Shown here in pieces: positions 34,110 through 45,475 of a DNA stretch of 64,000 bases. Each line of letters starts with the position of its first letter. The first letter of the stretch is position 1. Source of the stretch: Polytrichum commune. Lineage: Eukaryota; Streptophyta; Polytrichopsida; Polytrichales; Polytrichaceae. The notes beneath the pieces are model-generated. The model was not told the origin of the DNA. It made no database searches and worked only from the letters and a program-made list of their open reading frames with translations. The stretch spans positions 22,351,666 to 22,415,665 of the forward strand of contig OX485807.1 in assembly GCA_950295325.1 (NCBI GenBank), written 5' to 3'. The position numbers were made by a program, and so were the translations under genes.

Positions 34110-34460
34110 TGACACCTATACTTTAGTGGTACGTGATTATGTGTTGATCTAAGGATTGGTACCCAAAAGAGCATGCATTAAAAGAGATTGGACTACATGC
34201 TCAAAATTTTGTTAACTATTCTAGGTTCAATAGTCGCCATGATTGGGGTGATCTATACGATTGCTTAATGAACACGAGAATCCTTACTTTGAGAATGAAT
34301 AAGATATCAATACAAACTCCAAAAAGTATAAGAAAAGCGGCTACAACCTTGATTTGGTATGGTAACCATCTTGTCATGGTTGCATGTTTCATATCCTAGG
34401 AGAAGTGGGCTAGTAAAACAAAATAGGATCCATTTTAAGACCCATCTACCTTAAGCCTTG
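34110..34460. repeat. Dispersed repeat F, copy 1
   Basis: Shares ACACCTATA-TT-AGTGGTA, ATGCTCAAAAT-TTGTTAAC-ATTCTAG, GAGAATGAATAAGATAT and AAGACCCA-CTACCT with 58300-59100 and 60400-60740. Non-coding and degraded. Confidence 0.55.
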
Positions 34461-34474
34461 AACCCCATAAGCTA

Positions 34475-34840
34475 TGTGGGTGTTATTTAGTTCGTTTTTC
34501 ATGTTCTCCAACTTCTACCGACCATATTTACACAACGAAACTTGTGTTGCATAGCAAATCTACGATGAAAAATCTGGTTGGGGGTGGGGGGGATGGATTG
34601 AAAACCGGACCTCCCTCGATTTTGTTATGATTAGCAAAAATGCATGTTTGTTGATTTCTTAATTGGATAAATAGGTCTTCTCAATTCCATTCTCTACAGA
34701 GCGTAGAGTAGTGATTTAATGTTTGGAAACGTAGTCCAATCCTTTTTAAGCATGTGTCTTTAGGACGTTTGCTCTTTGATCCTCACCGAACCATATAGCA
34801 ATCAAATCTAGGGGTCTGATTAAGAAAATGAGCCATTCAA
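34475..34840 (-). repeat. Dispersed repeat G, copy 3 (reverse)
   Basis: Reverse complement matches 30046-30440, ending in the TGGTTCGGTGAGGATCAAAG block and the GACCCCT-GATTTGATTG block. A G-rich run lies at 34578-34594. Confidence 0.6.
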
Positions 34841-35640
34841 GACCCATTGTGAGCAAGAATCACCACCACCCTTAATTGCGTCCTAGTCCGAGTGGGGCAT
34901 TCCTCTTCACATGCCTGAATTCACCATCCACATGTGCACTTCAATTCGATTGATGATGGAGGGAATGGTGTGTAGAACAACCCTTTTTTTTAGGCAAAAA
35001 ATAGCCAGAAAGTGATAAAAAAAAAAGGGTTGGTGACACCTGTATGTTAATTATGGGGATGGAATTAGGCATAATTCGCCAAATTCCATCCCTCGAGAGC
35101 GCCCCGTACGCCAGATCTCATCATTAGGGCAAGTGATTTTCGCCTAACCCCTCCCACCAAATCCGATCGATGTTGATTGCCCCTCGCCGCCTCCCGCCTC
35201 CCGTCTGTCTTCGTCTTGCCGCCTTCCATCTAGGTCTTCTCACCTCCTTCGCCTCTTACCGTTGAGCCTGCTTCCTCTTCCGCCAGTTTCCTCCGCCTTC
35301 ATCGCTCTCCGTCGCTCCATTCTCCGCCTTCATCGCTCTCCTTTCTTCGCCTTCTTCCTCTTTCATCGCTAGGTGTACTCGCCATTTACTCCTGCTATCT
35401 TCAATGCCAGTCGCCACCTGCAATTGCACATACATCTGATTAGTTGGTTTAGGGGCCTCCTTCATTGTCTCAGCCCTTGCACATCACATCATCTTCAAGC
35501 TCCTTTAGGATTTCCTTAGCAATCTGTGTTGATTGTTTGAATTGTTGTTGTTCCGTGTGTTTAGCCATTGAATTTCTTGCAATCATATGCAATGGAAGTT
35601 GTTAGATTAAGTTCAGTATATAACATGCACATTGTGATTT

Positions 35641-35765
35641 TCATTGCACAGCTTGTTTCCTTGCACAATCTGTTTCCTTGGCACAACATTTCATTGCACA
35701 GCTTGTTTCCTTGCACAATCTGTTTCCTTGGCACAACATTTCATTGCACAACCTGTTTCCTTGCA
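35641..35765. repeat. 50-bp tandem repeat in the hAT 5' region
   Basis: Two full units and part of a third start at 35641, 35691 and 35741 with TCATTGCACA and CTTGTTTCCTTGCACAAT-type words. The DNA upstream of the probable start codon is rich in TTGCATTGCA. The open frame through it lacks protein-like composition (repeated SLHNLFPWHNIS). Confidence 0.8.
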
Positions 35766-36020
35766 TTGCACATCCTTTCATTTGACATCCTTTCAACCTG
35801 TTTCCTTGCATTGCAAGTTTTTTCATTGCAATTCATTGCATTGCAAGTTTTTTTTTCGTTGCATTGCATTACTGTGGGGTGGGTGTCTCTCTGGAATTTT
35901 TTGTGGGTTGGGTGTTCTGCAATCTCGTGGGTTGGGCGTCTCTCTGTAATCTCGAGTGTTGGGTGCAATCTCGAGTGTTGGGTGTTGAGTGTAATCTCGA
36001 GTGGTGGGGTGGTTGGGTGT

Positions 36021-36785
36021 ATGTCTGCGATGGAGGGCGATTATGTCTGTCCACAAGCGGGAGTGGGCTCGTCTTCGCAGAGGAAGAAGAAGGCCAGCAC
36101 AGACGCACACCGCGAGAGTGCGCACAGTGCGAAGGTGGAAAGAGGCCGGGTGAAGCGCCACCATCGCCAAAATACATTGGTCTACTACGCTTCCTCCCGC
36201 AACCGCGACAATGCACAGCCGTTGGAGATTGCCCGCATTGTGCCGCACTCGATCTCTGTACCCTCCGTTGTACCGCCACCTGCAGCGCCCATGGGTGATT
36301 CAGAGGGTGGAAGTCCAGCCGAGTCCTCTGATGCACGCAATGGAGAAGTGGCGGCGAATTGCATCGTCATCAGCACTTCAGAGGATGGAGGTGCAGAGAC
36401 ACCCACCGATCTGCAAGAGGTAAGTGTTCCTGACACAAGTGACGAGTTCGATGAGGGTGAAGAAAGTGTAAATCCTAAAAAGAAGCAAAAAAAAAACTAT
36501 GATCTAACAAGGAAGTTCCAATTGGAGTGGGCTTGTAAACTTCCATGGGCAGAGGACATTCTAACAAACAATGGTAGGTTACACATGGTAAAATGCACAG
36601 TCTGCTCTACTATGGAGAAATCAGACAGGTTGATGCAACCTAAGTGGGATACTTTAAAGAAACATGAGGGAAGGCATAAGGCATTGAGAAACATGCCAGC
36701 CTATAATGTGAAGAAAGGGGAGTGTGTGAGCCCAAAATGGTGCCCACATGTGGTGATTAACTCTTCGAAACCAAATTTAGTTTGA
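36021..36785 (+). CDS. hAT transposase N-terminal exon with BED-type finger
   Basis: Starts at the ATG for MSAMEGDYVCPQ. An upstream frame open from 35568 is judged non-coding because it is tandem repeat. A low-complexity acidic and Ser-rich part comes first, with KKKQKK as a likely nuclear signal. It is followed by a DNA-binding finger: VKCTVC, then 21 residues to the His-x3-His pair in KKHEGRHKAL. Ends VINSSKPNLV and TGA. It probably once spliced to further exons; no donor before the stop is certain (a GTAAGT at 36420 is possible). Confidence 0.7.
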   Translation: MSAMEGDYVCPQAGVGSSSQRKKKASTDAHRESAHSAKVERGRVKRHHRQNTLVYYASSRNRDNAQPLEIARIVPHSISVPSVVPPPAAPMGDSEGGSPAESSDARNGEVAANCIVISTSEDGGAETPTDLQEVSVPDTSDEFDEGEESVNPKKKQKKNYDLTRKFQLEWACKLPWAEDILTNNGRLHMVKCTVCSTMEKSDRLMQPKWDTLKKHEGRHKALRNMPAYNVKKGECVSPKWCPHVVINSSKPNLV

Positions 36786-37996
36786 CTTTGATGTGTTATG
36801 ATTATTCACAAAACATAAAAATAGTGAAGTGTGGTGTGGATTTAAGTTTAGGCATTAGAATGTGTTGTGTAGTTATTTCAAGGTTTGATTTCAATAAGAG
36901 GATGCCTTGATTATGTGAGTAGGGGGTAAGGTGAAGCAAGGTGAGCTCCGCGGGTTAAATGCCCACTTTTGGATCCACCTTGGTAGTTTAGGAAGAAGGA
37001 AGCTTGGTGGATGGGGATTAGTCCCTACTTTGGAGGAGAGGGTTAAAGGATTGTGATTGGAGGTGCTAATCCTCTCACCCTATCCTCACCTCTCTCACCC
37101 TCTCTCCCCCTCTCCCTCTTTGCTACTTAAGGTGTTTTTCTCTCATTTTCCACTCTCTCCATCAAGCGCTCTCAAGGGAGCAAGCTCTTAAGAGCTTGAG
37201 CCACGTGTGTAGGTTATTAGTTTTAGTGGAGTTAATTAGTTAAGCTCTCTCTCTTAAGTCCTCTCAAGAGAGGTGAGCTCTTAGAGCTTTGGGCCACGTG
37301 TGTGGATTAGTTGATGATGTTAGGTAATTAGTTAGCCTATTAGCCGAATATTAAAAGAATTAGCAATTGTCCGATTAAGCATCTTGAGGGGATTACATTT
37401 AAGTGTGTAGCTAAAAGGCTCGCATGTGGGCCTTTGAGCAATTAGGTGATTAGGTGATTAGGTGATTAGTTGATTATGGTGAATTTAGTTCGGCTTGATT
37501 GAGTCTGGGTTGAGGCTAAGCCTTGGCTGCTGGACTGTGGAGTTCGGGTAAGGCTAAGCCCTGGCTGCTGGACTGTGGAGTTCGGGTAAGGCTAAGCCTG
37601 GCTGCTGGACTGTGGATTTCGGAAGGCTAAGCCTGGCTGCTGGACTGTGGAGTTCGGGTAAGGCTAAGCCCTGGCTGCGGACTGTGGTGGTTCGGGTAAG
37701 GCTTAAGCCCTGGAGCTGCCCATGAGAAGCTAGTCAAGGCTGGTTCTAATTAACCCTACATTAGTATTTCTAGAAAACATTACATTAGGTGTTTAGACTT
37801 GGTAGTGCAATCCAAGTAGTTAAGGCATTAGTTTATTTAGAATCACGTGTGGCCTCAAAGGCAATTGTAATTGTGATTAACCATTGAGGGAGTGTTTTTC
37901 AACACTTATGTCCTCTTTGGTAAAACTCGATCACTTATAAAAAATGGATAAAGGTGAATACTCTAGCAAGGGCAATGCGAAGGAAAGGGTGATTAA
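36786..37996. other. Non-coding segment inside the hAT element
   Basis: Replaces the expected central transposase region. It contains pyrimidine tracts (about 37076-37165), a repeated GCCACGTGTGT word after GAGCTT, an ATTAGGTG octamer repeat (37441-37466) and the 38-bp array at 37501-37712. It may be a very long intron, or a foreign insertion with loss of coding sequence. I found no matching terminal repeats or target duplication. Confidence 0.5.
37501..37712. repeat. 38-bp minisatellite, about 5.5 copies
   Basis: The unit contains AAGGCTAAGCCCTGG, CTGCTGGACTGTGGA and GTTCGGGT. Copies differ by single-base deletions, and the array becomes irregular at both ends. Confidence 0.85.
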
Positions 37997-38419
37997 AAGC
38001 CAAAGGGGAATATCCTTGAGAACTTGTGTCGCCAAGGCCGCCGGAAATTAATTTTCACGCTACATACACTACATGTGATTCTCAAGACCATCACCCGGAC
38101 TAGGACGCTTAAGGGTGGTGGGTTTGGCCTCACAGAGTGGTATATGGCTAAGGATTCGAAACATAAAAAAAAATTGGCTCTGTACAATGCCAAAGCACCT
38201 GATAATGTGCTGCAACAATTGAATCAGTCTAATAGGTTAGAAAGGGAGAAGAAAAAAGTGCAGTTTGCAACCCTTTTCCAAAAAACACATAAACTCCTAA
38301 AAAATGTGAAGACCAGATGGGTCTCTTTGATTGAGCCTTTGAGACGTATTATACAAGAATATCGGGTTCTACTAGCGAAGATGAAGGCGGACAGCGATTC
38401 AAATGAGAGATCAGCTCAG
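37997..38419 (+). CDS. hAT transposase internal exon
   Basis: Open from 37997. It reads NILENLCRQGRR, then WYMAKDSKHKKKLALYN, then VKTRWVSLIEPLRRIIQEYR, the Arg-Trp block that in this hAT branch (ZNF862-like) lies before the second half of the catalytic domain. Ends RSAQ at a GTAAAT donor, phase 0. The upstream border is uncertain because a stop at 37994-37996 precedes it. No equivalent of the first catalytic Asp region is present. Confidence 0.65.
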
Positions 38420-38692
38420 GTAAATTGCTTGCCCTCATGTGTTTTTGTTAAAAAAAATTTATGCATGTTCAAAGTTCAAGTTGTATGTTTGTGAATGCAG
38501 AGTTTATACCCTAAGTGTATAAGTTTATGCCATTTCAGACTTCAAGTGTATGTGAATTAAGTGTATAAGTTTATGCCATTTCAGACTTCAAGTGTATGTG
38601 AATTCAGAGTATAGGTTAAGTGTATAATTCAGAGTATACAGTTTTCATAGTTCTATGTAAGTACTAATGTGTGATGGTTTTGTGTCTTGCAG

Positions 38693-39137
38693 GCTGTGTT
38701 GGATCTGCTGTGTGATCCGACCTGCCTGCTAGGGATGGCAGCCTTGTTGCCGCTCATTGAATGCCTTGACTCCCTGATCACATTCGCCCAGAAACGCGAT
38801 GTGTTCATCTGCGATTTCGTAGGTGCAGTGAAGGTGTGCGAGGGGCAGCTGTACAGCATGTACAATTGCCATTCAGGAGCATTCAACACCGACGAGTTCT
38901 TTCTTTTCAAGAGCATCGCCGAAGGCAACCACGACCACATTCACACACGTTGGGTTCAGAATGGTCCTGAGAACCCAGCCATGTTTGATTTGAATTGTAA
39001 TGCAGAACACCTTGCATTTGTTGTGAATGGCAGCAACATCTTTGCCAAGCGCAAGGACGAGGTGACGGGCAGAATGGAGCCTATCACACGTGAAACATTT
39101 GGAGCAATTCTGAACGACGTCAAAACCCAATGCTCAG
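38693..39137 (+). CDS. hAT transposase internal exon, all-helical insertion region
   Basis: Follows the acceptor CTTGCAG in phase 0 and reads AVLDLLCDPTCLLGMAALLP, LIECLDSLITFAQKRDVFIC and onward to DVKTQCSG. Ends at a GTATCC donor in phase 1. The Leu-rich helical character suits the insertion between the second and third catalytic blocks of hAT enzymes. GC content is higher than in the surroundings. Confidence 0.7.
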
Positions 39138-39268
39138 GTATCCTCGCCCTACCCCTCTCATGTTTATGTTTATTTACATGTAAGGATGTAGCCCATCCTT
39201 TGGTGTCTTGCTTTTTTTTTATCTTCATGTTTAGTTTTCTAATTTACTTGTGTGTTCGTTTATTGCAG

Positions 39269-39876
39269 GGGCTGCCGCGCAGCTCATACAAGAGCTCCAG
39301 CGTCGTTTCCCCGAACATGCAGTCTTGGATGCGCTTGGCATCATCTACCCGCAATATTGGTTGCAACCAGATGCTGAGGTTACATTTTCCAAGCATCTTG
39401 ACACTCTGAAGAATTGGTATTGCAATGCCAGAGTTCTTGGAACTGGGGTTGATAAGGAGGTCATTCCTGGCATCCTTGATTGATGGTCGTTGGATTCTCA
39501 ACAGGGCTACTTCAAGATTGCGATGAAGAGCAATGCCCCTGCCGCCATGGAACCTCCTTATGACGTTAATCCTGTCACTCGAATATGGCGCACGATATCT
39601 GCTTCTAGGGTGCTTTCACATGGGTTCCCAGAGTATCTGAAACTTGCAGAAATAGCTCTGGTCCACGTGATCGGAAGTGTAGAAGATGAGCGTGTATTCT
39701 CATCTGTGTCTTTCTTGAAGACCAAACTCCGCAACTCCCTTGACCCCCATCTTGGTGTAGTTGTTGGCATGTACAGCCAAAACATATATACCTTGCAAAA
39801 TTTTCCTTATGATGCCGTGTTTGATTCATGGACGAATGCTGCACCAGTGAATGGCCGCTATGGCCTTACTGCCTAG
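39269..39876 (+). pseudogene. hAT transposase C-terminal exon with one in-frame stop
   Basis: Follows the acceptor TTGCAG, completing the split Gly codon (CSG-AAAQLIQEL). Open to a TGA at 39481-39483, then the same frame continues to TAG at 39874-39876. The second half contains GFPEYLKLAEIALVHVIGSV, EDERVFSSVSFLKTKLRNSL and DPHLGVVVGMYSQ, the dimerisation domain of hAT transposases (Ser-x-Glu-Arg-x-Phe-Ser core). A single nonsense change is the only break seen here. No sensible intron removes it. Confidence 0.75.
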
Positions 39877-40518
39877 CCAACAACGTGGTCATCCATTTTT
39901 TAATATGTATTGTTTTAATATGTATGTATTTTAATATATATCCATTTTGAACTCATTGCAGCATCGGAGTGTGTGTTTGTTTGTTGTTTTGCAGGTAGGC
40001 AAGACCTGAAGATTGGACCTGCAAACCATCCCATTTTTATATGTATTCTTGTATAAATTTTGAACTCATTTCAGCATCAGAGTGTGTGTTTGTTTGTTGT
40101 TTTGCAGGTCCCCAAGACGTGAAGATTGATGGTGGAAGCCACATTGCACTTCAACATATAGATTTAGAGGCCATATGACAATATGTTATAGCAATTACTC
40201 GCCATATTACTAGGCATGAACTTCTATTACTTGCCATTTTACTAGGCATGAACTGCTAGGAAAAGCCATAATGCCTTAGTGTTGGGCAAATTGTCGCCCG
40301 CATTTTACTATATTTCAATAAAGATCATCGCCAACAATTTTCCACAATTTTCCACATACTGTTTGTGCAAGTAGCCACATGTATTCAATTTTGTGAACAT
40401 TGTTGCCAAAAAAATTAGCTTCAAATTGAACATAATCGCCACTATTGAAAAATGTAATGCTTGTTCTGTAGCCAGATGATCAAGTTCCCAAAAAACAAAA
40501 AAAAAGGTTGGTGTAGAA

Positions 40519-41360
40519 CACCCTTTTATTTCAATTCACGAGCAAGCATTTAGGAATGCTTACTTCACCATACAATGTCCTTAGACAACATTAACAACTC
40601 TATCTATCTATGGTCCTATCTATAGGTTGCTCACGTATCCTTTACCATAGCACGCAACCAGATGTAAGTGCAAGTGTGTGCACCCCCTCACTGGCCCTCC
40701 ATTCGGTTGCAGCACCACAAACCCTACTAGAACTCACTGCCCCTCCCAAGCATTCGGTATCCCCTCTCTCTGCAGCTGATAACATGGCCACACCAAAAAC
40801 CCCGGCAGCTCCAGTCACCAACAGCATCAGCCCTACGTATTCTCCGGAAATACAGGGCTGGGATTTCAGGGGGCCGGAGCTACTGGAGTGGCTGGAAGAA
40901 GGGGGGTAGCCTGCAACCAGCAGCTCCAGCCACCGGAAATCCCAGCCCTGTGTTTCCAGAGAATATGTAGGGCTGGGATTTTTGGCTGGGCCGCCCGGTG
41001 TGGCCCTGGTATGAGAAGACAAAATTGTCGCACACCTCCACCTCGAACGCATACAAGTCGATAACCTTCACCTTCACAACTTGCCGTGGCCTAGCACTTG
41101 AAGAACCTCCATCACTGTTTAGCATTGTGATCCCTATTTCACACCTACATCCTGTTGTAAACCAATATGCTCTCCAAAGCTACTGAAAGGACACGCCCTA
41201 CTCCTGCTGAGCAATGCCTCCAAGTGTTGATGAACATTGTGGCTGAATTGTGGCCGATGTCCTCATCGCGCTTGGTCTTGAGCGCTGGAGTAGCAATTTT
41301 TGGATTCTTTCTTGTGATTATTGAAAAAAGTGGAAACAGAGGTTTTATTTAACTAGTGTT
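40519..41360. repeat. Inverted-repeat cluster around AGGGCTGGGATTT
   Basis: 40831-40886 and 40925-40980 are imperfect reverse complements over about 56 bases, starting CCCTAC-TATTCTC. AGGGCTGGGATTT occurs a third time at about 40970-40982. On the minus strand 41125-40995 begins with ATG and an open stretch (MLNSDGGSSSARPRQVVKV) that runs into the repeat; its source is unknown. Confidence 0.5.
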
Positions 41361-43979
41361 GCCTAATAGGACTAGTGGAAACAGGCAATAGACGTGTGAA
41401 AGCTGAAAGGTGATTAGTAAGGGCAATCGTTTGGGAGTTGCCGAGGCGGTTACAGAAATTCGGCAGAACTTCATAAATATGGGGGAGAGTTGAAGAGGGG
41501 AGAGCTCTCTTATTGTTGAGCAAGGCTGGGAGAGCCGAGAGCAAGAAAATTGTTTTTAGAGATTAGATTTATTGACATTACCTTGGATTCATTCTGATTG
41601 TAAAAAGTTGCTTGATATATCTCTTGTGATTCTTGTTGTAACTCCGGGGTGCATGTGCTGGAGTATGCTTGAACTTCTATGAATATGTGTATGTATTTTG
41701 AGTATCAGTTCTCGTGTGGGACAATTGCAATTGAAATCGAATGTTATGATTTATTGTAGTTCTACCCCTGGTCTATCGTCTTGTGGCTGGTAGAAGTAAT
41801 CTGTGGGTGATCAAATAGAGGCAATGGGTTGCTTTGGGTAAAACTTAAAGTGATACAAAATGATGTTGTAATTTAATTCTTCACTTGTTTGGGAAGGGAG
41901 GCAGGCTATAGCCTGTCATTATTTCTGTTGAACCTTGTTGTCTGATAGAAAGGGTACTTAATTGAGGTTATGGTCTAGCTTGTATGTGTGTGGAGTTAAT
42001 GCTGTAGTTTAAATAATTTCAAATTGTGTGATTTCGGTACCCGTGAGGGTAAACGACAATATTAAATCGATAAAGTCAGCATATATATTATTTGAATGTG
42101 ATTACTCGAGTGGATGGTTGTTGTTGAACTACGTGCAAATCTATAATTGAATTAAATGACAATATGTAGTCGTTCAAATGTATTGCAAACTTGTGTAAAT
42201 GCATGATGGAATCGGAAACGACAGTCTGCCCATTGATACATTCACATATTTCTAAATTGATTCTAAAATAATTACACCCATAAGTCAATTGACATAATTG
42301 TGATTTAATTCTCTAAAATACTCTGAGAGAAGGTAGTAGTGTCGTTGTAATATGTGAAAGTGTTAGCAAGTTGTGGCATCGGATTCCCGGGCACAATCAA
42401 ATTGAGCAAAGAATAAGACTATTGTCTTCGTAGTGTAAATGGAGAAACTATTTCCTTCTAGTCTTTGATGGAAGTTGAAGCGACAACATGTTGAGACCAT
42501 TGTCTACGAAAGGTTAACCGGTGGAGGAGAAGACAAAAGGACGTGCCAATTGTGATACCGGTAAGTCTTGATTTGTGACTTAAAACCTTAAGGAAATTAA
42601 GGCTAACTTGGAACTTCACCCTCTTTAATAATTGAATGGCTTAAACATTATTTGCAATAATGAAATGAATTGTTGAATTAACTGTTTTGAGATTTAAGAA
42701 TGTGGAATTGGAATCTTAAATAAACTAAATAAGTTTATGAGTGATGTGATAATATGTTAACACGCATAAGTGGTTTGGACTTATTGCCTTGAGGAAAGAG
42801 ATAATGATTGCCTTGGCCAAGACCAGGTAAGAGACTATGATCGGACTACATAATTAGGATTGGGCTTAATCAAAGAAGACTGACCATCCTGAAAGGATTA
42901 CCGCACTGTTTTTTTCAAGTTACATTAAATGGGCTTAATGAATGAAAGAATATTGACTACGCCGAAGTGCCTTTGACTTCGGTAAAGAGATAAAATTGGG
43001 TTACTTATGCAAGATCATTGACTATGGTTGTGCCTATGCTTGTGCACCGCACTTGGTCCAATTAAAATGAACTCACTGCCATACTATTATATGAGAAATT
43101 AGAGTGAGGTGTGAGACTGTCACATTTGCATGTACTGACATGGAGAGGCTTTTAGAGTTTTTATCCCTCACCCATAAACCAATTGTCAGTCATAAACCAA
43201 AATAAAGTGAAATAACCTTGTGTTTTCCCTAATAAATCTTATCTAAGACACCTAGGTGTTGTACAAGTCACCTTTTAAGTCTTCCCTAAGTGATTCCCTG
43301 GGTTTGTTCGTAACCAAAAAGTTACTACAACGGCTACCCTCTCTTTCACAAAACCTTGAGCTGCGGTCCTGGCATCATCAACACCAATGTTGCAATCTTG
43401 CTGAGCTATGCTCTAATTGTTAAAACGTTGTTCCGCAGGTTACGCTGCTACTCTACTTCGCAATTCGGGGAGAAATGTGACCTATGTCCAAATTGCACTT
43501 GATCACCACTGTCCTCTTTCACCAAACCGTAAGTTGCTTACCGACACCATTGTCTTCGGATCATCAACAACAATCTTGCAAACGTAGGAAGCGTTGTAGC
43601 CCCATGCTTGCACTGTGGCGATTCAGTTGTCTCCTCCGAACCTACTCAATTTCCCTGAACTAAATCGAATGGCCTTCGTCGGCGCCTGATCTTCAGCTTC
43701 CAGCGGAAAACATTGACAACACGGATCTCGCGACTTAGATCTAACCTCTCCTCAATTGTAAAAATTCAACCGCTACAACAGCAACGGGTACTATAATCCT
43801 CGATTCCTTCAAGACTCACGACCACCCCTCGCACTCTCACGCTGATTCACAAGCAATCCCCGATCTCCGTAATGAGGGCAGCTAAGGTACTCCAGGCAGC
43901 GCATATGGAAGGATCTACTACACAGCTCTATAGGATCCATAACCAAACTGAAAATGAGGGAGGGAAAGGAATTCATTCT
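41361..43979. other. Unassigned DNA, no gene recognised
   Basis: No frame longer than 66 codons here. Two similar passages (CTCTTTCAC-AAACC and ATCATCAACA-CAAT-TTGCAA, near 43340-43400 and 43510-43580) show a local duplication of about 70 bases. Confidence 0.35.
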
Positions 43980-44530
43980 CCCCTAGGAAGAGCCGGTCCC
44001 CTTCTTTGACCGATGTTGTGCGCTCCTAGTAGCCTCTCCCCCATCCTGGTCCCTTTTCGTGACACTCCTCCCGTCACACTGCCGCTTGATCGCCCGCCTT
44101 CGTCGCTCTCCCAAGTTCCCACACCGTCGGCGTACTCTCTTGACTCTACCAGGTGTTTTTCCGTCCAGTCCTGGCTTGCTCTTCCTTTGGAGGACGCCCC
44201 CACTGCTCAACCGAAGCACTCCTCCCAGAGGCAATGCTTCCACCTCTCTCCCTGCCTTCTTCCCCCCACTCTACCTAATGAGCCTCTCCTCCCTTGCCTC
44301 CCGAGACCCCTCCAACTCTTTCCTTTTTTCTCGCCCTGCCCGGTATCTTTTGGGCCGCCCGAAGAAAAAAAATAGGTTTGGCCTCCCTCCTTGGCCTTCC
44401 CCTTTAAGACTCCACTTGCCCACACACATAATTGCGCTTACCTCTTTTTCTTTTATTTTATCACCTTTTAAGGTGGAGGTTGGCCTTATCACTCATCTTT
44501 TCACCTTCCCGTATTTATTTTATGGTTAAT
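43980..44530. other. Pyrimidine-rich segment
   Basis: Strongly C/T-biased plus strand with CTCTCC, CTTCC and CCCTCC words throughout, which keeps frames open on both strands (120 and 156 codons plus; 86 and 73 minus). Composition alone explains these frames; none has a domain signature. Confidence 0.5.
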
Positions 44531-44581
44531 GAACATGTGAGACCATCCCTAGGGCTCACACCCATCTACCTTATTTCATTC

Positions 44582-44768
44582 GGCAGTTAAGTACAAATGA
44601 ACCGGTTGAGTTTGAGAAATACCCGGTTGAGTTGGAGACTTCAAGAGAACTAGCAATCATTTTAGAATAATGTATAGGGAATATACATCAAATGAATGAA
44701 AGCAAAACCAAAAGATGTCAACATGTAACCAGCTTGACCGACTATGCCCAAAAACTTCCCGGGGACTG
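44582..44768. mobile_element. CCGGTT-rich MITE (family B), truncated copy
   Basis: Reverse-orientation copy with AAATGAACCGGTTGAGTTTG at the left and ATGTCAACATGTAACC, then ACTATGCCCAAAAACTTCCC, at the right. The left terminal GATC block is missing and no target duplication is visible. Confidence 0.7.
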
Positions 44769-44799
44769 GCCCTAACTGAGATTGGAGTCCCACTCCCAG

Positions 44800-45475
44800 T
44801 TGGGAACATAGTTCGGGAAGTTTTTGAAGCCTTTGTGGCTAATTGCCGGTAGTTGCTACAAAGGGTTGGATTTTTTCCAATTTACATCGGCAAGAGCCGG
44901 TCTTTTGTAAAATCAATCGGCCAATTGCCCATATTTTCATATTTTCATTGGCCAATATCCGATTAAATGGAATTCATATCGGCACTAATTGTTTAAAAAA
45001 TGTATGAAAAGTTATTAGAAATAATTTCTTAGTACAAAATCTTGAATAAGTGAAAAGAAAGGCATGTTCAAAACTTTAAATTTGAAGAGTTAATATCCTT
45101 GGTAGGAATTGAACCTAGCAATACCTTCACCGCTTGAAGGCCAAGGGTATCCCAATTCTTCATAGAAGCAATTGGATTTGGTCATGGAAAGGTTGCATAA
45201 TTCAAAAAGTTTAAGGTTTAGGGTACTTTCTCAAGTGCATCATCAGATGCCCCAGACAAATAACGCTCTGGATGCTTCCGGCTGAAATCCAGTAACTCAC
45301 AAGAAGAATCGACTACATTTCCGGGACATTTTATGGTCCATCGGCTAATTGCCGGAGGATTGAAATTACAGTCGGATTGCCATCCGATGGTTGGAAATTT
45401 GGACCGGCCATGAAGGGAAATCCATCGGCTGATAATGAACTAGCCGTCGGTTTTCCCCGAACATAGGTTGAGAAT
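44800..45475. other. Possible worn TIR element
   Basis: The left end has ACATAGTTCGGGAAG (about 44807) and the right end contains TTCCCCGAACATAGG (about 45456), an imperfect inverted pair. The interior repeatedly uses CGGCTAATTGCCGG-like words. On the minus strand GGTTCAATTCC (45115-45105) resembles a tRNA B box, but no proper A box spacing was found. Confidence 0.3.

Larger units (their letters stand above)
34978..40510 (+). mobile_element. hAT transposon, near-complete but damaged
   Basis: 5,533 bp, bordered by CAACCCTTTTTTTT on the left and AAAAAAAAGGTTG on the right. Flanked by an 8-bp duplication GTGTAGAA (34970-34977 and 40511-40518). The borders enclose an exon-split transposase gene on the plus strand with a BED-like finger at the start and the hAT dimerisation domain at the end, so ends and content agree. 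A second copy of the left-end sequence in reverse (AAAAAGGGTTGGTG) lies at about 35022-35035. The sequence just outside the right duplication (CACCCTTTTA) resembles the left end, so the duplication may have arisen at a pre-existing similar site. The central coding part appears lost. Confidence 0.88.

Noticed and set aside
35568-36020. Upstream extension of the hAT N-terminal frame
   Set aside because: Consists of 50-bp tandem repeats and TTGCATTGCA words; the ATG at 36021 starts normal-looking protein.
35823-36436. Long minus-strand frames opposite the hAT first exon
   Set aside because: Shadows caused by GC-rich codon composition of the plus-strand exon.
36786-37996. Solo LTR inserted in the hAT element
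   Set aside because: I could not find TG...CA ends with a 5-bp duplication; kept as an unassigned segment.
44013-44529. 120- and 156-codon overlapping frames
   Set aside because: The whole segment is C/T-biased, which keeps several frames open on both strands; no domain or start context.
45090-45170. tRNA gene on the minus strand
   Set aside because: A B-box-like GGTTCAATTCC is present, but the stem and A-box spacing are too short for a tRNA.
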